A stretch of 60,637 bases of DNA from Cyanobacteriota bacterium (GCA_027618255.1 JAQCFG010000003.1:1-60637); one strand, 5' to 3'. Shown: positions 16,082-25,390, counted from the first letter of the stretch. The notes: generated from the letters alone by a model not told the origin. A program made the numbers and translations.

Positions 16082-17086
16082 CTATAGTTCTTTTTGTTGT
16101 ATTGACTTTAGAAATTTATCTGTTCTTGTTATTCCATTAAATTCCTTATAAAGGATATCTTTTAGTCTTGCTTTGATTTCTGCATTTTGAAAGAAAAATA
16201 TTCTCATCAACTGAGAGTCCTTTGCTAGCAGAGCTTCCATTCCTTGAGCCTCCATCGCTCTAATAATCAATAGTTCATTAGTTTCGTGGGCACAGCAATT
16301 ACCATAAAGATCAAAACATAAATCAGGGGATTTGGCTTCGAGCATCTCTGCTACAAAAATAAAACCATGTTCGTCAAGTAAGCTAGCCAGTTTTTCTGTT
16401 ATGGCGATTGCTTGGTAGCTGTAGAGTTGCTCAGGATCTTGATTGAGGTGCTTGAAGTATTTTTTTTCGTTTGGGCTTTCGGCTTTATAGTCTTGCCAGC
16501 GGCTTTCCATGACTAGTGTTTGTAATGGGAAAGGACCAGGCTCTAAATCCACTGGTCTCAATAATTTAACTTGCATCTTTTGGAATTGATCATCTTGGTA
16601 TCTCAGAGGCTGCATTTCAAGAGCGTCATAGACATAGTTCATGGTGATCATTGAAATATCTTTGAGTGATGTAGGTGGATTAAAGGCATCAAGTTCCATG
16701 AGCTGATAGTGTCCTGTGAATTCATCTAGGATTTTGCTTTGAGCTATATCTTCAAGTGCTTTCACGCTGATGTCACTAACTATAATTTCTATGCGATCTA
16801 GTAAACCAGATTCTTTGGCAGCGATTAATAGCTCTCTTGCAAAGAGTCCTTGACCGGAACCGATATCAAGAATTGTGATTTTATGATCAGGAGGATAGTT
16901 TGGGATATTAGCTTGAAGAATTTCAAAAAGACTAGATGCGTGAGCTTGGCTATTGGTTAATAGATTAGGAATGGGATAGGGATGATCAAGCTGATAAATC
17001 TTATTGCCGTTATCGGTGTAGTAATCGTGGCTACAAAGTAATGATTTATTGTAATCAGTCCAGTCTTGTATCAGTTCTAGTTTCAC
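16082..17086 (-). CDS. Class I SAM-dependent methyltransferase, substrate unknown
   Basis: Motif I is ILDIGSGQGLFARELL near residue 75, followed by an acidic strand end (IEIIVSDISVKALEDI) and a motif IV-like segment (SMITMNYVYDAL), so a Rossmann-fold methyltransferase is likely. The C-terminal half (SPDLCFDLYGNCCAHETNEL) is not a domain I recognise. 334 aa, no signal peptide, GTG start with TAAAAT 7 bases upstream. It sits 84 bases upstream of ruvB on the same strand, but the substrate cannot be inferred from that. Confidence 0.65.
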   Translation of the reverse strand: MKLELIQDWTDYNKSLLCSHDYYTDNGNKIYQLDHPYPIPNLLTNSQAHASSLFEILQANIPNYPPDHKITILDIGSGQGLFARELLIAAKESGLLDRIEIIVSDISVKALEDIAQSKILDEFTGHYQLMELDAFNPPTSLKDISMITMNYVYDALEMQPLRYQDDQFQKMQVKLLRPVDLEPGPFPLQTLVMESRWQDYKAESPNEKKYFKHLNQDPEQLYSYQAIAITEKLASLLDEHGFIFVAEMLEAKSPDLCFDLYGNCCAHETNELLIIRAMEAQGMEALLAKDSQLMRIFFFQNAEIKARLKDILYKEFNGITRTDKFLKSIQQKEL

Positions 17087-17093
17087 TGTTTAT

Positions 17094-17099
17094 ATTTTA
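17094..17099 (-). promoter_or_regulatory. -10 element of the methyltransferase gene
   Basis: Minus-strand TAAAAT, 7 bases before the GTG at 17086. Confidence 0.4.
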
Positions 17100-17100
17100 T

Positions 17101-17154
17101 CGTCATTGCAAGCGAAGCGAAGCAATTATAGGATGGCTCCGTGATATCATTACG
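17101..17154. repeat. CGTCATTGC-family repeat upstream of mqnE
   Basis: CGTCATTGCAAGCGAAGCGA then AGCAATTATAGGATGG resembles the elements at 44024, 48094 and 60294. Here it is in the divergent promoter region, reaches into the first codons of the mqnE reading frame, and its right end has diverged. Confidence 0.6.
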
Positions 17155-18382
17155 ATGGATGGCACTCAAAACCAATCAAGATATTCAGACGAGTTCGAGC
17201 TTTTTTATCAATGAGCTTGCCAACTCTAGTCATGCTTTTGCACCGATTGCAACCAAGATTGTGAATCAAGAGAGAGTGACTTATGACGAGGGTGTCCAAT
17301 TAATTAACTCTACTGAGCTTTTTCTTCTCGGACACATGGGCAACTTTGTTCGTGAGCGTAAGGCTTATGACACAGCAATTGCTCGTGGTTTTGATGAAGC
17401 GACTGCAGTTAAACGCATGACTCAAGTTTGGTGGAACACTAATTTGCATCTTAATCCAACCAATGTCTGTATTGGCGAGTGTGATTTTTGTTCTTTTGCT
17501 CGTAAACCTAATGAAGAAGGTGCTTATACCATGACTATCCGCGAGGCGTTGGATAGAGTTGCTATTGCAAGAGCTGAAGGTGCAACTGAAGTTCATATAG
17601 TTGGCGGTTTGAATCCTAAGACTTTGATTGAGTACTATAGTGATTTGATTCGGGCTATCAAAAAAGAAGTTCCAGGGATTCATGTCAAAGCATTTACTGC
17701 TGTTGAAATAGAGTTTTTTGCCAAGTTTACTAAGACCTCTTATAAAGAAGTTTTTGAAGCATTAATAGAAGCAGGCTTGGATAGTATGCCTGGTGGCGGG
17801 GCTGAGATATTTTCTCGTCAGGTGCGAGACGAGATGTGCCCGGATAAAATCCCCGCTGATGAGTGGATTAAGATTCACCAAGTCGCTCACCAATTGGGTT
17901 TGAGGACTAACGCAACAATGCTTGCAGGGATTGGTGAAGAGGCTGAAGAACGAGTTGAGCATTTGGATATTTTACGTAAGGCGCAAGACGCAAGCGGAGG
18001 CTGGCAAACTTTTATTCCACTTTCTTGTCATTATGAAGGTAATGATTTACTTGAGCGTGGTGTAAAACCTTTGACTGGTTACGATCAGCTCAAAAATATT
18101 GCAGTTTCAAGAATCATGCTCGACAACTTTGACAATATCAAGGCTTATTGGATTCAACTTGGCGAGAAGATGGCACAACTTGCATTGAGTTTTGGAGCTA
18201 ATGATCTTGATGGTACAGTCAAGGCAGAGAGAATTACTCGGGCTGCGGGTGCTAATAAAAGATCACTTGCTGAAGACAATCTTGTCAATCTTATTCAAGG
18301 AGCGGGTTTTGAAGCTATTGAAAGAGACACGACTTATAATCCAATTGAGTTGAGTGAGCACCGGGTGCTTGTTAATCATTAG
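17141..18382 (+). CDS. mqnE: Aminofutalosine synthase MqnE (radical SAM)
   Basis: MqnE joins carboxyvinyl-oxybenzoate to SAM-derived adenosine to make aminofutalosine in the alternative menaquinone pathway. The radical SAM cluster motif is CIGECDFC (CxxxCxxC), preceded by HLNPTN. Further family blocks are MPGGGAEIFS, MCPDKI, TNATMLAGI and WQTFIPLSCHYEGN. CofH and MqnC are related, but the GGGAEIF and TNATML blocks favour MqnE. The start could be the GTG at 17141 or the in-frame ATG at 17159. The probable mqnB at 56395 supports use of this pathway. It is followed 29 bases later by pdxJ. Confidence 0.85.
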   Translation: MISLRWMALKTNQDIQTSSSFFINELANSSHAFAPIATKIVNQERVTYDEGVQLINSTELFLLGHMGNFVRERKAYDTAIARGFDEATAVKRMTQVWWNTNLHLNPTNVCIGECDFCSFARKPNEEGAYTMTIREALDRVAIARAEGATEVHIVGGLNPKTLIEYYSDLIRAIKKEVPGIHVKAFTAVEIEFFAKFTKTSYKEVFEALIEAGLDSMPGGGAEIFSRQVRDEMCPDKIPADEWIKIHQVAHQLGLRTNATMLAGIGEEAEERVEHLDILRKAQDASGGWQTFIPLSCHYEGNDLLERGVKPLTGYDQLKNIAVSRIMLDNFDNIKAYWIQLGEKMAQLALSFGANDLDGTVKAERITRAAGANKRSLAEDNLVNLIQGAGFEAIERDTTYNPIELSEHRVLVNH

Positions 18383-18398
18383 ATATCTTCTCTATTGC

Positions 18399-18404
18399 TA
18401 TAAT
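18399..18404 (+). promoter_or_regulatory. Extended -10 element of pdxJ (leaderless)
   Basis: TGCTATAAT with 7 bases to the ATG at 18412. Confidence 0.55.
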
Positions 18405-18411
18405 CATCCCT

Positions 18412-19242
18412 ATGAAAGAACTTCACGTTAATATCGATCACATAGCTACGCTAAGACAGGCTCGTCAAACTGTTGAGCCTAGTCCGCTTGAGGCTGTCAA
18501 GCTTTTGGAGATGACTAAGGCTGCTGGTATTACTACTCACTTGCGTGAGGATAGACGTCATATTAATGATCAGGATATTAAAGAGATTGATCAATATTTG
18601 AGATCATCTCGTTTGTCTTTGACTTTTGAGATGGGTGCAACTGAAGAGATCCGCCAAATATGTTTGACTACTGAAGCGAAGTTGGCAACAATAGTCCCAG
18701 AGAAGCGTCAGGAGCTAACAACTGAAGGCGGGCTCAATCTTACTGCGCAAAAAGAATTTTTGTCGGAGTTTATAAAACCAATTATGGACAATGGAACCAA
18801 GATCTCTTTTTTTGTAGATCCTGTTGAAGAGCAGATTGCTGCTAGTAAAGAAATTGGAGCAGCTTTTGTTGAAATTCATACTGGTACCTATGCCAACTTA
18901 TTTATTCAATATCATGCAGATAGAGCAAATTATTTATTGGCTCGAGATTTAATGCCACTTGCTTTCAATGATTTAGTGAAGCCAGTTCAAGATGAGCTAT
19001 TGAGAATCGATGCCGCTATGAAATTTGCTCAAGAGCTTGGGTTGAAAACCAATCTTGGACATGGTTTGACTATTCCTAACTTGCCGCCATTGTTAGAGAA
19101 GCTAGAGTCGATTAGAGAATTGCACATCGGACATTCTTTGGTTGCCAATAGTGTTTATTTTGGTTTAATTGATATTACAGACAAGTTTAGTCGGGTTTTG
19201 AAAAGTTCTACTTGCCCATCTCTTTTAGCATTGCATCAGTAG
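18412..19242 (+). CDS. pdxJ: Pyridoxine 5'-phosphate synthase
   Basis: PdxJ condenses 1-deoxyxylulose-5-phosphate with amino-acetone phosphate to form pyridoxine 5'-phosphate (vitamin B6, DXP-dependent route). The N-terminus LHVNIDHIATLRQARQT and the HLREDRRHI motif are diagnostic. FEMGAT and the C-terminal NLGHGLT...ELHIGHS phosphate-binding blocks also fit. At 276 aa it is slightly longer than usual (about 240), with the extra residues at the C-terminus where the frame overlaps the convergent gene by 35 bases. Confidence 0.95.
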   Translation: MKELHVNIDHIATLRQARQTVEPSPLEAVKLLEMTKAAGITTHLREDRRHINDQDIKEIDQYLRSSRLSLTFEMGATEEIRQICLTTEAKLATIVPEKRQELTTEGGLNLTAQKEFLSEFIKPIMDNGTKISFFVDPVEEQIAASKEIGAAFVEIHTGTYANLFIQYHADRANYLLARDLMPLAFNDLVKPVQDELLRIDAAMKFAQELGLKTNLGHGLTIPNLPPLLEKLESIRELHIGHSLVANSVYFGLIDITDKFSRVLKSSTCPSLLALHQ

Positions 19243-20062
19243 CGAGATGCTCTGGATAGATACTTACTCCACCGACACCAAGTTCTTTGGCTACGAGTAG
19301 GGAGATTTTAACTTCTTCACTATTGGTTCTATCACCATCGGTGATTAAATGAATTTTGAGATCGTCTTTTTTGGTTAATTTGCGAAGTCCTATAATGCTG
19401 TCTTTGACAAAGTTGTAGACGGTATCGTGATTGCGGTTTTTGAGCCCATGCCAGTATGTCATTGGCATCAAAACATCCCAGTTGCTTGCCATATATTCCC
19501 ACGGGTATAGAGTTTTGATTTCTGGAGAGAAAACAATTGCTATCATTGGATAGTTAGAAGGGATTTGCGCTTTGATTTTTTCGGTATAGCTTCTGACTGC
19601 CCAAAGAGCAGTATTTTCTTCAATGTCGGCTGCCATGCCGTCAAGTTTCTCGCCGTCTTTACTGACATAAAGTGCTGGTTCGACAAATTTGCGAACGTCA
19701 GTTGGAATATCTCTAAGGTAGCAGTAAGTCCAGCCTATGACTTTGATATCACGTTGGTGAGCAGCTTTGAGGATTCCATCAACACCATCCTGTAATTTAA
19801 AAATATCAGTTGTTGATCTATTGACTTGAAGATAAATTGTATTCATATCAAACTTCTCAAGTCTGTCCATAAATGCGTTAACGTCTTGGGGATAATTCCA
19901 AACATTGACCCAGACACCTCTGCCTTCCATTACTGCTTCTTTAAGGTCATGATGTGGTGCTAGTTCTTTGAGCTGGTAACTTTTTAAAGAAATTGGTTTT
20001 TGAATTGCTAGTGCTGGACTTGCTAGTAGCAGCAATAAAGTTAAACTAAGGAGGATTCTCAT
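19208..20062 (-). CDS. Exported TIM-barrel protein, putative glycoside hydrolase-like
   Basis: A clear signal peptide (MRILLSLTLLLLLASPALA) is followed by a sequence typical of DUF4015/GH-like barrels: RGVWVNVWNY, MNTIYLQVNR, IKVIGWTYCY and an acidic DGMAADIEE motif that could hold catalytic acids. Near the C-terminus are MPMTYWHGL and GVGGVSIYPEH. Probably periplasmic or lipid-anchored, acting on polysaccharide. Substrate unknown. TATAAT lies 7 bases upstream of the ATG, but GGAGG is just inside the signal-peptide codons, so no leader ribosome site is seen. Its 3' end overlaps pdxJ by 35 bases. Confidence 0.6.
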   Translation of the reverse strand: MRILLSLTLLLLLASPALAIQKPISLKSYQLKELAPHHDLKEAVMEGRGVWVNVWNYPQDVNAFMDRLEKFDMNTIYLQVNRSTTDIFKLQDGVDGILKAAHQRDIKVIGWTYCYLRDIPTDVRKFVEPALYVSKDGEKLDGMAADIEENTALWAVRSYTEKIKAQIPSNYPMIAIVFSPEIKTLYPWEYMASNWDVLMPMTYWHGLKNRNHDTVYNFVKDSIIGLRKLTKKDDLKIHLITDGDRTNSEEVKISLLVAKELGVGGVSIYPEHLATDAMLKEMGK

Positions 20063-20069
20063 TGTAGAT

Positions 20070-20075
20070 ATTATA
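20070..20075 (-). promoter_or_regulatory. -10 element of the exported barrel gene
   Basis: Minus-strand TATAAT, 7 bases before the ATG at 20062. Confidence 0.5.
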
Positions 20076-20119
20076 CCCGTGATCGTTGCCGCTCAAGCTA
20101 GGGTCTTATCTTTATGAAG

Positions 20120-21490
20120 TTAAACCAAACTAGAAATAAATTTGGTAATCAAGCTTAGGTAAACCACAAATGTGATGATATCAATAGCTGTAGTAATCAA
20201 AGGACCACTTGCAACTGCTGGGTCAAGGTTAAGTTTCTTGAATAAAAATGGAGTGATAGTACCAAAGGCAACGGCGAGCATCATAGAAATAATTAATGAT
20301 AGTCCAATTAAAATAGAGAGAGTTTGATTATGAAAACTATAGAATGACATTAGCCCAGTAATCAGCGCGCAAGTAAGTCCAATACTAAAACTAATAATAA
20401 GCTCGTGAACCAGTATCTGAGAGCTTTTGCCCATTTGAATTTCACCAGTGGAAATCCCACGAACGATAATGGTAGAACTTTGGTTGCCTAAATTACCCGA
20501 TAATCCAGAGAGCAGTGGCATAAACGAAATAGCAATTGGGATTGCCATGATTGTTGCGTCATAACTCGCAATTAAAGAAGCTGCCAAGTATTGCCCAAGC
20601 AAGGTGATGATGATCCAAGGAGTTCTTGCTTTGTAGGCACTGGCATAATCTTTAACTAAGGATGTGACTACGTTTGAGCTATCTTCAGTTTCAACATTAA
20701 TACCACTTGATTGATATATATCCTCAGTTGTTTCGTCTTCAAGAACTTCAAAGGCATCATCAATGGTAATGATACCGACTAGTTGGTCATGATCATTGGT
20801 AACTGGTATCGCAAGGAATTTATACTTCACAAATAAATTAGTTGCAAGCTCTTGGTCATCACTAGTGTGAACAGCAATAACTTCTGTGTTCATATGCATT
20901 GCTACTGTGTCTGTGTCTGCAGCTAAGAATAATTCTCTTAGGCTCATGATGCCAACTAACTCGCCAAATTTTTTGGTGACAAAAACATACTTGATTTCAA
21001 TATCTTCTTCGCGCGCCTTAAGCCTTACGTAACGTAATGCAGCAGCTATTTTGAGGTCTTCACGTACGCTGATAAAACTGGGCTTCATGATACCACCACA
21101 GGTATCAGGCTCATGGCTCAATAGTTCTTTGAGTTCATAAGGTCTTTGAATGTTTTCCAAGATGCGCATCATGCGTTTGTCATCAAGTAGGCTGACGATA
21201 TCGGCAGCATCATCCAGCTCCAAATTGTTAGCGAATTTGGTTATTTGTTCATCAGACAAAGTTAACATCACTTCTTGGATCTCATGATTCTCTAATTCAA
21301 TAAGAACCTCTGCACCTTGTTTGTATGAAAGAATATCGAAAAGAAGTGCTTTTTTGTTTTGTTCGAGATTGTGATATTCTTCTGCAATATCTTGTGGAAA
21401 AAATTCATCTAAAACTGCGCGCAACTTTTGAAGATCGCAATTATCGATCTCACTGAGCATATTGTTTAAATTGAGAGGGTTTTGGGACAT
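20120..21490 (-). CDS. mgtE: Magnesium transporter MgtE
   Basis: MgtE is a Mg2+-gated channel. The N-terminal superhelical domain covers about residues 20-130, then two CBS domains (IMKPSFISVREDLKIAAALRY region and HMNTEVIAV region), a plug helix, and about five membrane helices (ITLLGQYLAASLIASY to the C-terminus) with the conserved PLLSGLSGNLGNQS segment. At 456 aa it has normal length. Start ATG 21490. The 272-base gap upstream holds a decayed repeat (21583-21655) and the cdsA promoter region. Confidence 0.93.
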   Translation of the reverse strand: MSQNPLNLNNMLSEIDNCDLQKLRAVLDEFFPQDIAEEYHNLEQNKKALLFDILSYKQGAEVLIELENHEIQEVMLTLSDEQITKFANNLELDDAADIVSLLDDKRMMRILENIQRPYELKELLSHEPDTCGGIMKPSFISVREDLKIAAALRYVRLKAREEDIEIKYVFVTKKFGELVGIMSLRELFLAADTDTVAMHMNTEVIAVHTSDDQELATNLFVKYKFLAIPVTNDHDQLVGIITIDDAFEVLEDETTEDIYQSSGINVETEDSSNVVTSLVKDYASAYKARTPWIIITLLGQYLAASLIASYDATIMAIPIAISFMPLLSGLSGNLGNQSSTIIVRGISTGEIQMGKSSQILVHELIISFSIGLTCALITGLMSFYSFHNQTLSILIGLSLIISMMLAVAFGTITPFLFKKLNLDPAVASGPLITTAIDIITFVVYLSLITKFISSLV

Positions 21491-21582
21491 TTAATAATCC
21501 TAAATACATTAAGCCACGAGCATCATACTAGCAAAACTATTAGCTTGAGATGGCTGATCTTATCCTGGGAAGGATGTACAGG

Positions 21583-21655
21583 TCTACTGTAAAACCCCCT
21601 TTATCTTTACTAACGGAACTAGTGAGCAGCGTTCCGACCTTTTTACAGAATCCTT
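21583..21655 (-). repeat. Degenerate copy of the 111-bp element family
   Basis: AAAGGTCGGAACGCTGC...ACTAGTTCCGTTAGTAAAGA on the minus strand matches the second half of the copies in rarA and rnhB. The FASDVD-coding part is missing and the frame is not kept. It is intergenic between mgtE and cdsA. Confidence 0.65.
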
Positions 21656-21729
21656 AAGCTTGTACTAGATAGTGATTTCGTGTGAAAATCTATAGAGTAA
21701 TATAAAATACCAAATAAAAGGAGCTACAA

Positions 21730-22617
21730 CTGGGTAATCTTACAAATAGAATTTTAATTGGTTTGGCTTTAATTGCTTTTGCTTTTTGTGCCGTTTATTT
21801 GGGTCCAGTTCTGTGGGCTATTGTAATTTTGCTTTTTAGCGTTCTGGCTTACCAAGAGTTTAAGGCTCTTTGTAATAACTTAGGAGTCTTCCCGCAAGAT
21901 TTATGGATTTATTTTTTTATTACGGTTTTCATTCTGGTACCACTTTTAATTGGTCATGCTCATGACACTGGTATTGTTTATAGTTTTTTATTGACAACTG
22001 TTATCGCTGCTTATGTAATTATTTTCCCGCGTATCTTGCTTAAAAAGGACTATACAAGGTTTGAAGATCTTACAGCATCTTTGTGGGCGGTGTTTCAATT
22101 TGGACTCTTGCCTTCTTTCTTTACTTGGATCCGCATGATGGATCACGGTTGTGAGTATACACTCTTGATGATTTTGGTAATTTCTGCAAATGATGTTGGC
22201 TCTTTATTGTTCGGGCGTTTGTTTGGTAAAACACCACTGGCTCCGCGCATTAGCCCAAATAAAACTGTTACTGGAAGTCTTGGTGGTTTATTTTCTGCGG
22301 TACTTGCTTTTTGTGGATTGACCAGTTTATGGGGTTTTGAGTTGAGTTCAGTATTTTCTGATTCTTGTATCGCTCCTTATTACCAGGCTTTGGATTCGTT
22401 TACTAACGCTAAGTTAGTTGTTTTAATTGCTCTTGGTTTGTTGTTTGCAATTGTGGCCCAGGTCGGCGACTTAATGGTAAGTGCTTTGAAGCGTGTAGCA
22501 GGTGTTAAGGATTCTGGGACATTATTACTGTCTCATGGCGGTATTTTAGATCGGATCGACAGCCATTTCTTTGCGGTTTGGTTTGCTTATTTTATTTTTG
22601 CTTATCTCCTGGCTTAA
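21730..22617 (+). CDS. cdsA: Phosphatidate cytidylyltransferase, possible CTG start
   Basis: Makes CDP-diacylglycerol for phospholipid synthesis in the inner membrane. There are about seven or eight hydrophobic helices, and the C-terminal signature is intact: AQVGDLMVSALKRVAGVKDSG then LLSHGGILDRIDSH. The usual first residues (NRILIGLALIA) lie upstream of the first standard start (TTG 21763). The only good ribosome site is AAAAGGAG at 21717-21723, 6 bases before a CTG at 21730 that is in frame. I therefore place the start at CTG, which gives 295 aa; the TTG is the alternative. Confidence 0.88.
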   Translation: MGNLTNRILIGLALIAFAFCAVYLGPVLWAIVILLFSVLAYQEFKALCNNLGVFPQDLWIYFFITVFILVPLLIGHAHDTGIVYSFLLTTVIAAYVIIFPRILLKKDYTRFEDLTASLWAVFQFGLLPSFFTWIRMMDHGCEYTLLMILVISANDVGSLLFGRLFGKTPLAPRISPNKTVTGSLGGLFSAVLAFCGLTSLWGFELSSVFSDSCIAPYYQALDSFTNAKLVVLIALGLLFAIVAQVGDLMVSALKRVAGVKDSGTLLLSHGGILDRIDSHFFAVWFAYFIFAYLLA

Positions 22618-22668
22618 TCTGTTAATATATATAGCGGGTTTCGTTTGGGATCCAAATAAACACAACGG

Positions 22669-23748
22669 ATGGAAAATACAACCATCGATGTACAAACTAT
22701 GCCTGCATTGCCTAAGCGGCCGAGTGCAGAGTTTGTTGTGCCTGAAAATAAAACAGATGACGCTGATCAGGATTTGCAAATTGCACTTAAACCAGAACCA
22801 GCAAGTTCAAAAGCATTCCATCAAATTGAACAACCGGTGATTATTAAACCCAAAGTGCCAGTAGATGATCGTTCTTTATTGCACAAGCTTTTGGTTGAAC
22901 CAAACCATCGCAATATTTTTATTAGCTCGATAAATGCAATGTTGCATTTTGTTGCAACCATCACATCATTTGATAAATCAACTGCTGGTTCGTTAATGAC
23001 CAGTGTAAACAAAGTATCTAATAATGCGGCATTTTTATTTACGCGTTGGATCGCTCCCATCGTTTCATATGGCTATGCTGCTGTTGAAGCAATTAGAAAC
23101 AAAAAACCAATTGAGGCTATTTTGAAATTGGTACCACCTTCGTTTTTACCTTTTGTTGGTGATGCCAATATTGATACTGTCTATGGTAGTAGTACGGGCT
23201 TTAACCAGCCCTATGACATGGTTCTAGATCGTATCGAAGAAAAGTCAGAAAGCTCTGCCAGCTATGCTAAATATGCTCAACAAGCCAATAGTACTAATAC
23301 TGGTAATATCAAGCTCACATGGGAAGTATTTCAGGAATTGGTGAAAGAGTTTGTGCAAGGCAAGATGGATCCAAAGAAAGGAATATTTTTTATTAATTGC
23401 CCAATGATACTTGCTGGCGCTTTGCCAATTATGCTTTTTGCACGTAAGTCACGCGATACTTTATTGGTTAGGGCTTTAGGTTTGATTCGCAACGCTGGTG
23501 GAATCCTTGGAGACATTGGTTGGATTTGGGGTGAACCACATAATCCATATAAATTGACCGGTGGTATTTTATGTATGATTGGTGCTTGTGCTGATGTCGT
23601 TAAACGTTGGGTGAGTGATGATACTTCAAGGGTTTTAATTCACTTGGGCTCGGCATTGAATGTATCGGCTTATGCTCTTTGGAATGCTTTCAATGGTAAG
23701 AAAAACATCAAAACACCTGTACAAACCTCGGTTTTACAGGCTGCTTAG
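22669..23748 (+). CDS. Hypothetical protein with hydrophobic segments (359 aa)
   Basis: Not recognised. About 70 polar, Pro-rich residues are followed by a region with several moderately hydrophobic stretches (INAMLHFVATITSF, WIAPIVSYGYAAVEAI, FFINCPMILAGALPIMLFA, LTGGILCMIGACADVV). This suggests a peripheral or multi-pass membrane protein. No ribosome site is obvious before the ATG. It begins 51 bases after cdsA and may be in its operon. Confidence 0.55.
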   Translation: MENTTIDVQTMPALPKRPSAEFVVPENKTDDADQDLQIALKPEPASSKAFHQIEQPVIIKPKVPVDDRSLLHKLLVEPNHRNIFISSINAMLHFVATITSFDKSTAGSLMTSVNKVSNNAAFLFTRWIAPIVSYGYAAVEAIRNKKPIEAILKLVPPSFLPFVGDANIDTVYGSSTGFNQPYDMVLDRIEEKSESSASYAKYAQQANSTNTGNIKLTWEVFQELVKEFVQGKMDPKKGIFFINCPMILAGALPIMLFARKSRDTLLVRALGLIRNAGGILGDIGWIWGEPHNPYKLTGGILCMIGACADVVKRWVSDDTSRVLIHLGSALNVSAYALWNAFNGKKNIKTPVQTSVLQAA

Positions 23749-23811
23749 GATTTTATGATTTGAGAGGCTGAAACTGGGAATAAGATAGGAGTGTCTATCG
23801 GGAGGGAGATT

Positions 23812-24072
23812 TTGCGGATTATTATTGTTTTATTGTTGATTTTATTGGCCCAGGGGCCGGCGCGAGCCTTTAACCCGGTTAAGTTAGTTTTCAAAGTTCC
23901 ATTTACTGTTGTCAAACTTGCAACGAAGGTCGTTTACAAAGTTGTTTCGGTGCCAGTTAAAGTAGCTATGTCAACAGCCAAGGCCGGAGTGAAAGCGACA
24001 GCTGCTGACAAGGTCGCTGTTTTTGCAATCAAACATGTTCCTTATAAAGATCTTGCCATTTTAGCTTTATAA
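23812..24072 (+). CDS. Small exported protein (86 aa), TTG start
   Basis: A hydrophobic signal peptide (RIIIVLLLILLAQGPARA) precedes a low-complexity mature part made of repeated V/K/A segments (KLVFKVPFTVVKLATKVVYK). This looks amphipathic and able to bind membranes. I chose TTG 23812 because GGGAGG (23800-23805) lies 6 bases upstream; a GTG at 23791 is in the same frame. Function unknown. The stop shares one base with the next ATG, so the pair is coupled. Confidence 0.5.
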   Translation: MRIIIVLLLILLAQGPARAFNPVKLVFKVPFTVVKLATKVVYKVVSVPVKVAMSTAKAGVKATAADKVAVFAIKHVPYKDLAILAL

Positions 24073-24971
24073 TGATTTCTATGCAGCTTCAGAATCTTAA
24101 TTTGAAAGATCTTATTAATGCAGCGATTCAACAGACGGTCCCGGAACAGTTAGACGCTGATGCTAATGTCTCTCTGGCTTTATTCAAACTTGGCGCTTTG
24201 CCAATGACTTATTACCACCTACATGGCGATGAGAATTATCATCCTGCTAGTCTGATTAAATTATTTCAAGCATATTTAGCTAAATATACAATCCAAAGCA
24301 ATGTTGTTGATTTTGCTAGAGAAAAAATTGCTGAGCCAGATTCTTTTGCTTCATTAAATCACATGGAAGATGTTTACCAGGCAATTGAAGCGAGCCTCAA
24401 AGACTCTGATAATGATGCTTTGAGCTATTTGGTGGATTATAATAGTGGTACTTGTTCGGGTCCTCGACTTGGCGAAGAAGATTTTGCTGCTTTTAAAGAA
24501 GCGCGCGGTGCGCTTAGTGAGTTTTTTCATGAGCGCGGCTATACCAAGAGCTTGAATATTCCAGGTAAGTGCTTTAGCTTTGCACCTTACGGTAGAGAGA
24601 CTCAGCTAAGTTTGGAACTAGGTGGTCTGGGACGCAATAGTATGAGTGTTCAGGATGCTGTGCAAATTATCTATGCGATCAAAGTTGATTTCCCTGAATT
24701 ATTAGAACTGATGAAACGAGAGCTTGATGATACAGAGGATGAACAAACTCAGTTTATTGCCAAAGGTTTGCGTGATTATAAAAATCAAATCAAGGCATAC
24801 TACTCTAAGGCAGGTTGGACTTCTAAAGTCAGGCATGATGTTGCTTATTTAAAAATGCAAACTGGAGAAGAGTTTATTTTGGCAATCATGACTAAGAATT
24901 TGAGTGAGTGTGTTGATTTGATACCAGCGATCGCTCAGTCTGTTTTTGCTGCGCTACTACGTGATGTTTAG
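24072..24971 (+). CDS. Class A beta-lactamase-like serine hydrolase
   Basis: Serine hydrolase of the penicillin-binding/beta-lactamase fold. The SxxK motif is in HPASLIKLFQ (S-L-I-K, about residue 56), SDNDA gives the SDN motif (about residue 115), and YSKAGWTS fits the K-[TS/A]-G position. No signal peptide is present, which is unusual for a secreted beta-lactamase, so a cytoplasmic esterase-type role or an unseen export route is possible. 299 aa. Translationally coupled to the small exported protein before it. Confidence 0.65.
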   Translation: MISMQLQNLNLKDLINAAIQQTVPEQLDADANVSLALFKLGALPMTYYHLHGDENYHPASLIKLFQAYLAKYTIQSNVVDFAREKIAEPDSFASLNHMEDVYQAIEASLKDSDNDALSYLVDYNSGTCSGPRLGEEDFAAFKEARGALSEFFHERGYTKSLNIPGKCFSFAPYGRETQLSLELGGLGRNSMSVQDAVQIIYAIKVDFPELLELMKRELDDTEDEQTQFIAKGLRDYKNQIKAYYSKAGWTSKVRHDVAYLKMQTGEEFILAIMTKNLSECVDLIPAIAQSVFAALLRDV

Positions 24972-25390
24972 TCTCTACCATCAAGACTAAACTTGCCAGC
25001 CCCGTGAGTTAGCAGAACAGAAAGCATTATAAAGTAGTAAAAAGGAATTTCAAAACCGTTAGCCTTAGCAGCAAAGCCATTATCAAAATGCACCATAAAA
25101 ATTGCAACCAGCATTGTTACCATGAGTGGCAGTGAAAAAATTCTAGTTTTGAGACCAAGTACTAATGAGATGACACCTAGTGCCTCAGCACCTGTCGCCA
25201 TGACGGCGTTGAGATAAGGGAAAGGCAAATGCAGACCTTGATCAAACCAAATTACGATGTTATCAAAGTGAGCAAGTTTTTTGAGAGCAGGTTCATAAAA
25301 ACCATAAGCTAAGGTGAGGCGCACTAATAGTAAAGAGAGATCAGCAAAAGAGCTAGTAATTCTATTATAGAAGGCTATTAAACTGTTCAT
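24968..25390 (-). CDS. DoxX family membrane protein
   Basis: Four hydrophobic helices in 140 aa with the DoxX pattern: LLVRLTLAYGFYEPALKKL, then MATGAEALGVISLVLGL, then LPLMVTMLVAIFMVHFDNGF. The exact role is not established; DoxX proteins are linked to quinone or redox chemistry in the membrane. It overlaps the stop of the convergent serine hydrolase by 4 bases. Confidence 0.75.
   Translation of the reverse strand: MNSLIAFYNRITSSFADLSLLLVRLTLAYGFYEPALKKLAHFDNIVIWFDQGLHLPFPYLNAVMATGAEALGVISLVLGLKTRIFSLPLMVTMLVAIFMVHFDNGFAAKANGFEIPFYYFIMLSVLLTHGAGKFSLDGRD

Noticed and set aside
22546-22840. Overlapping short frames around the start of the 22669 gene.
   Set aside because: They are shadows of cdsA and the 359-aa gene; codon patterns and hydrophobicity do not support them.
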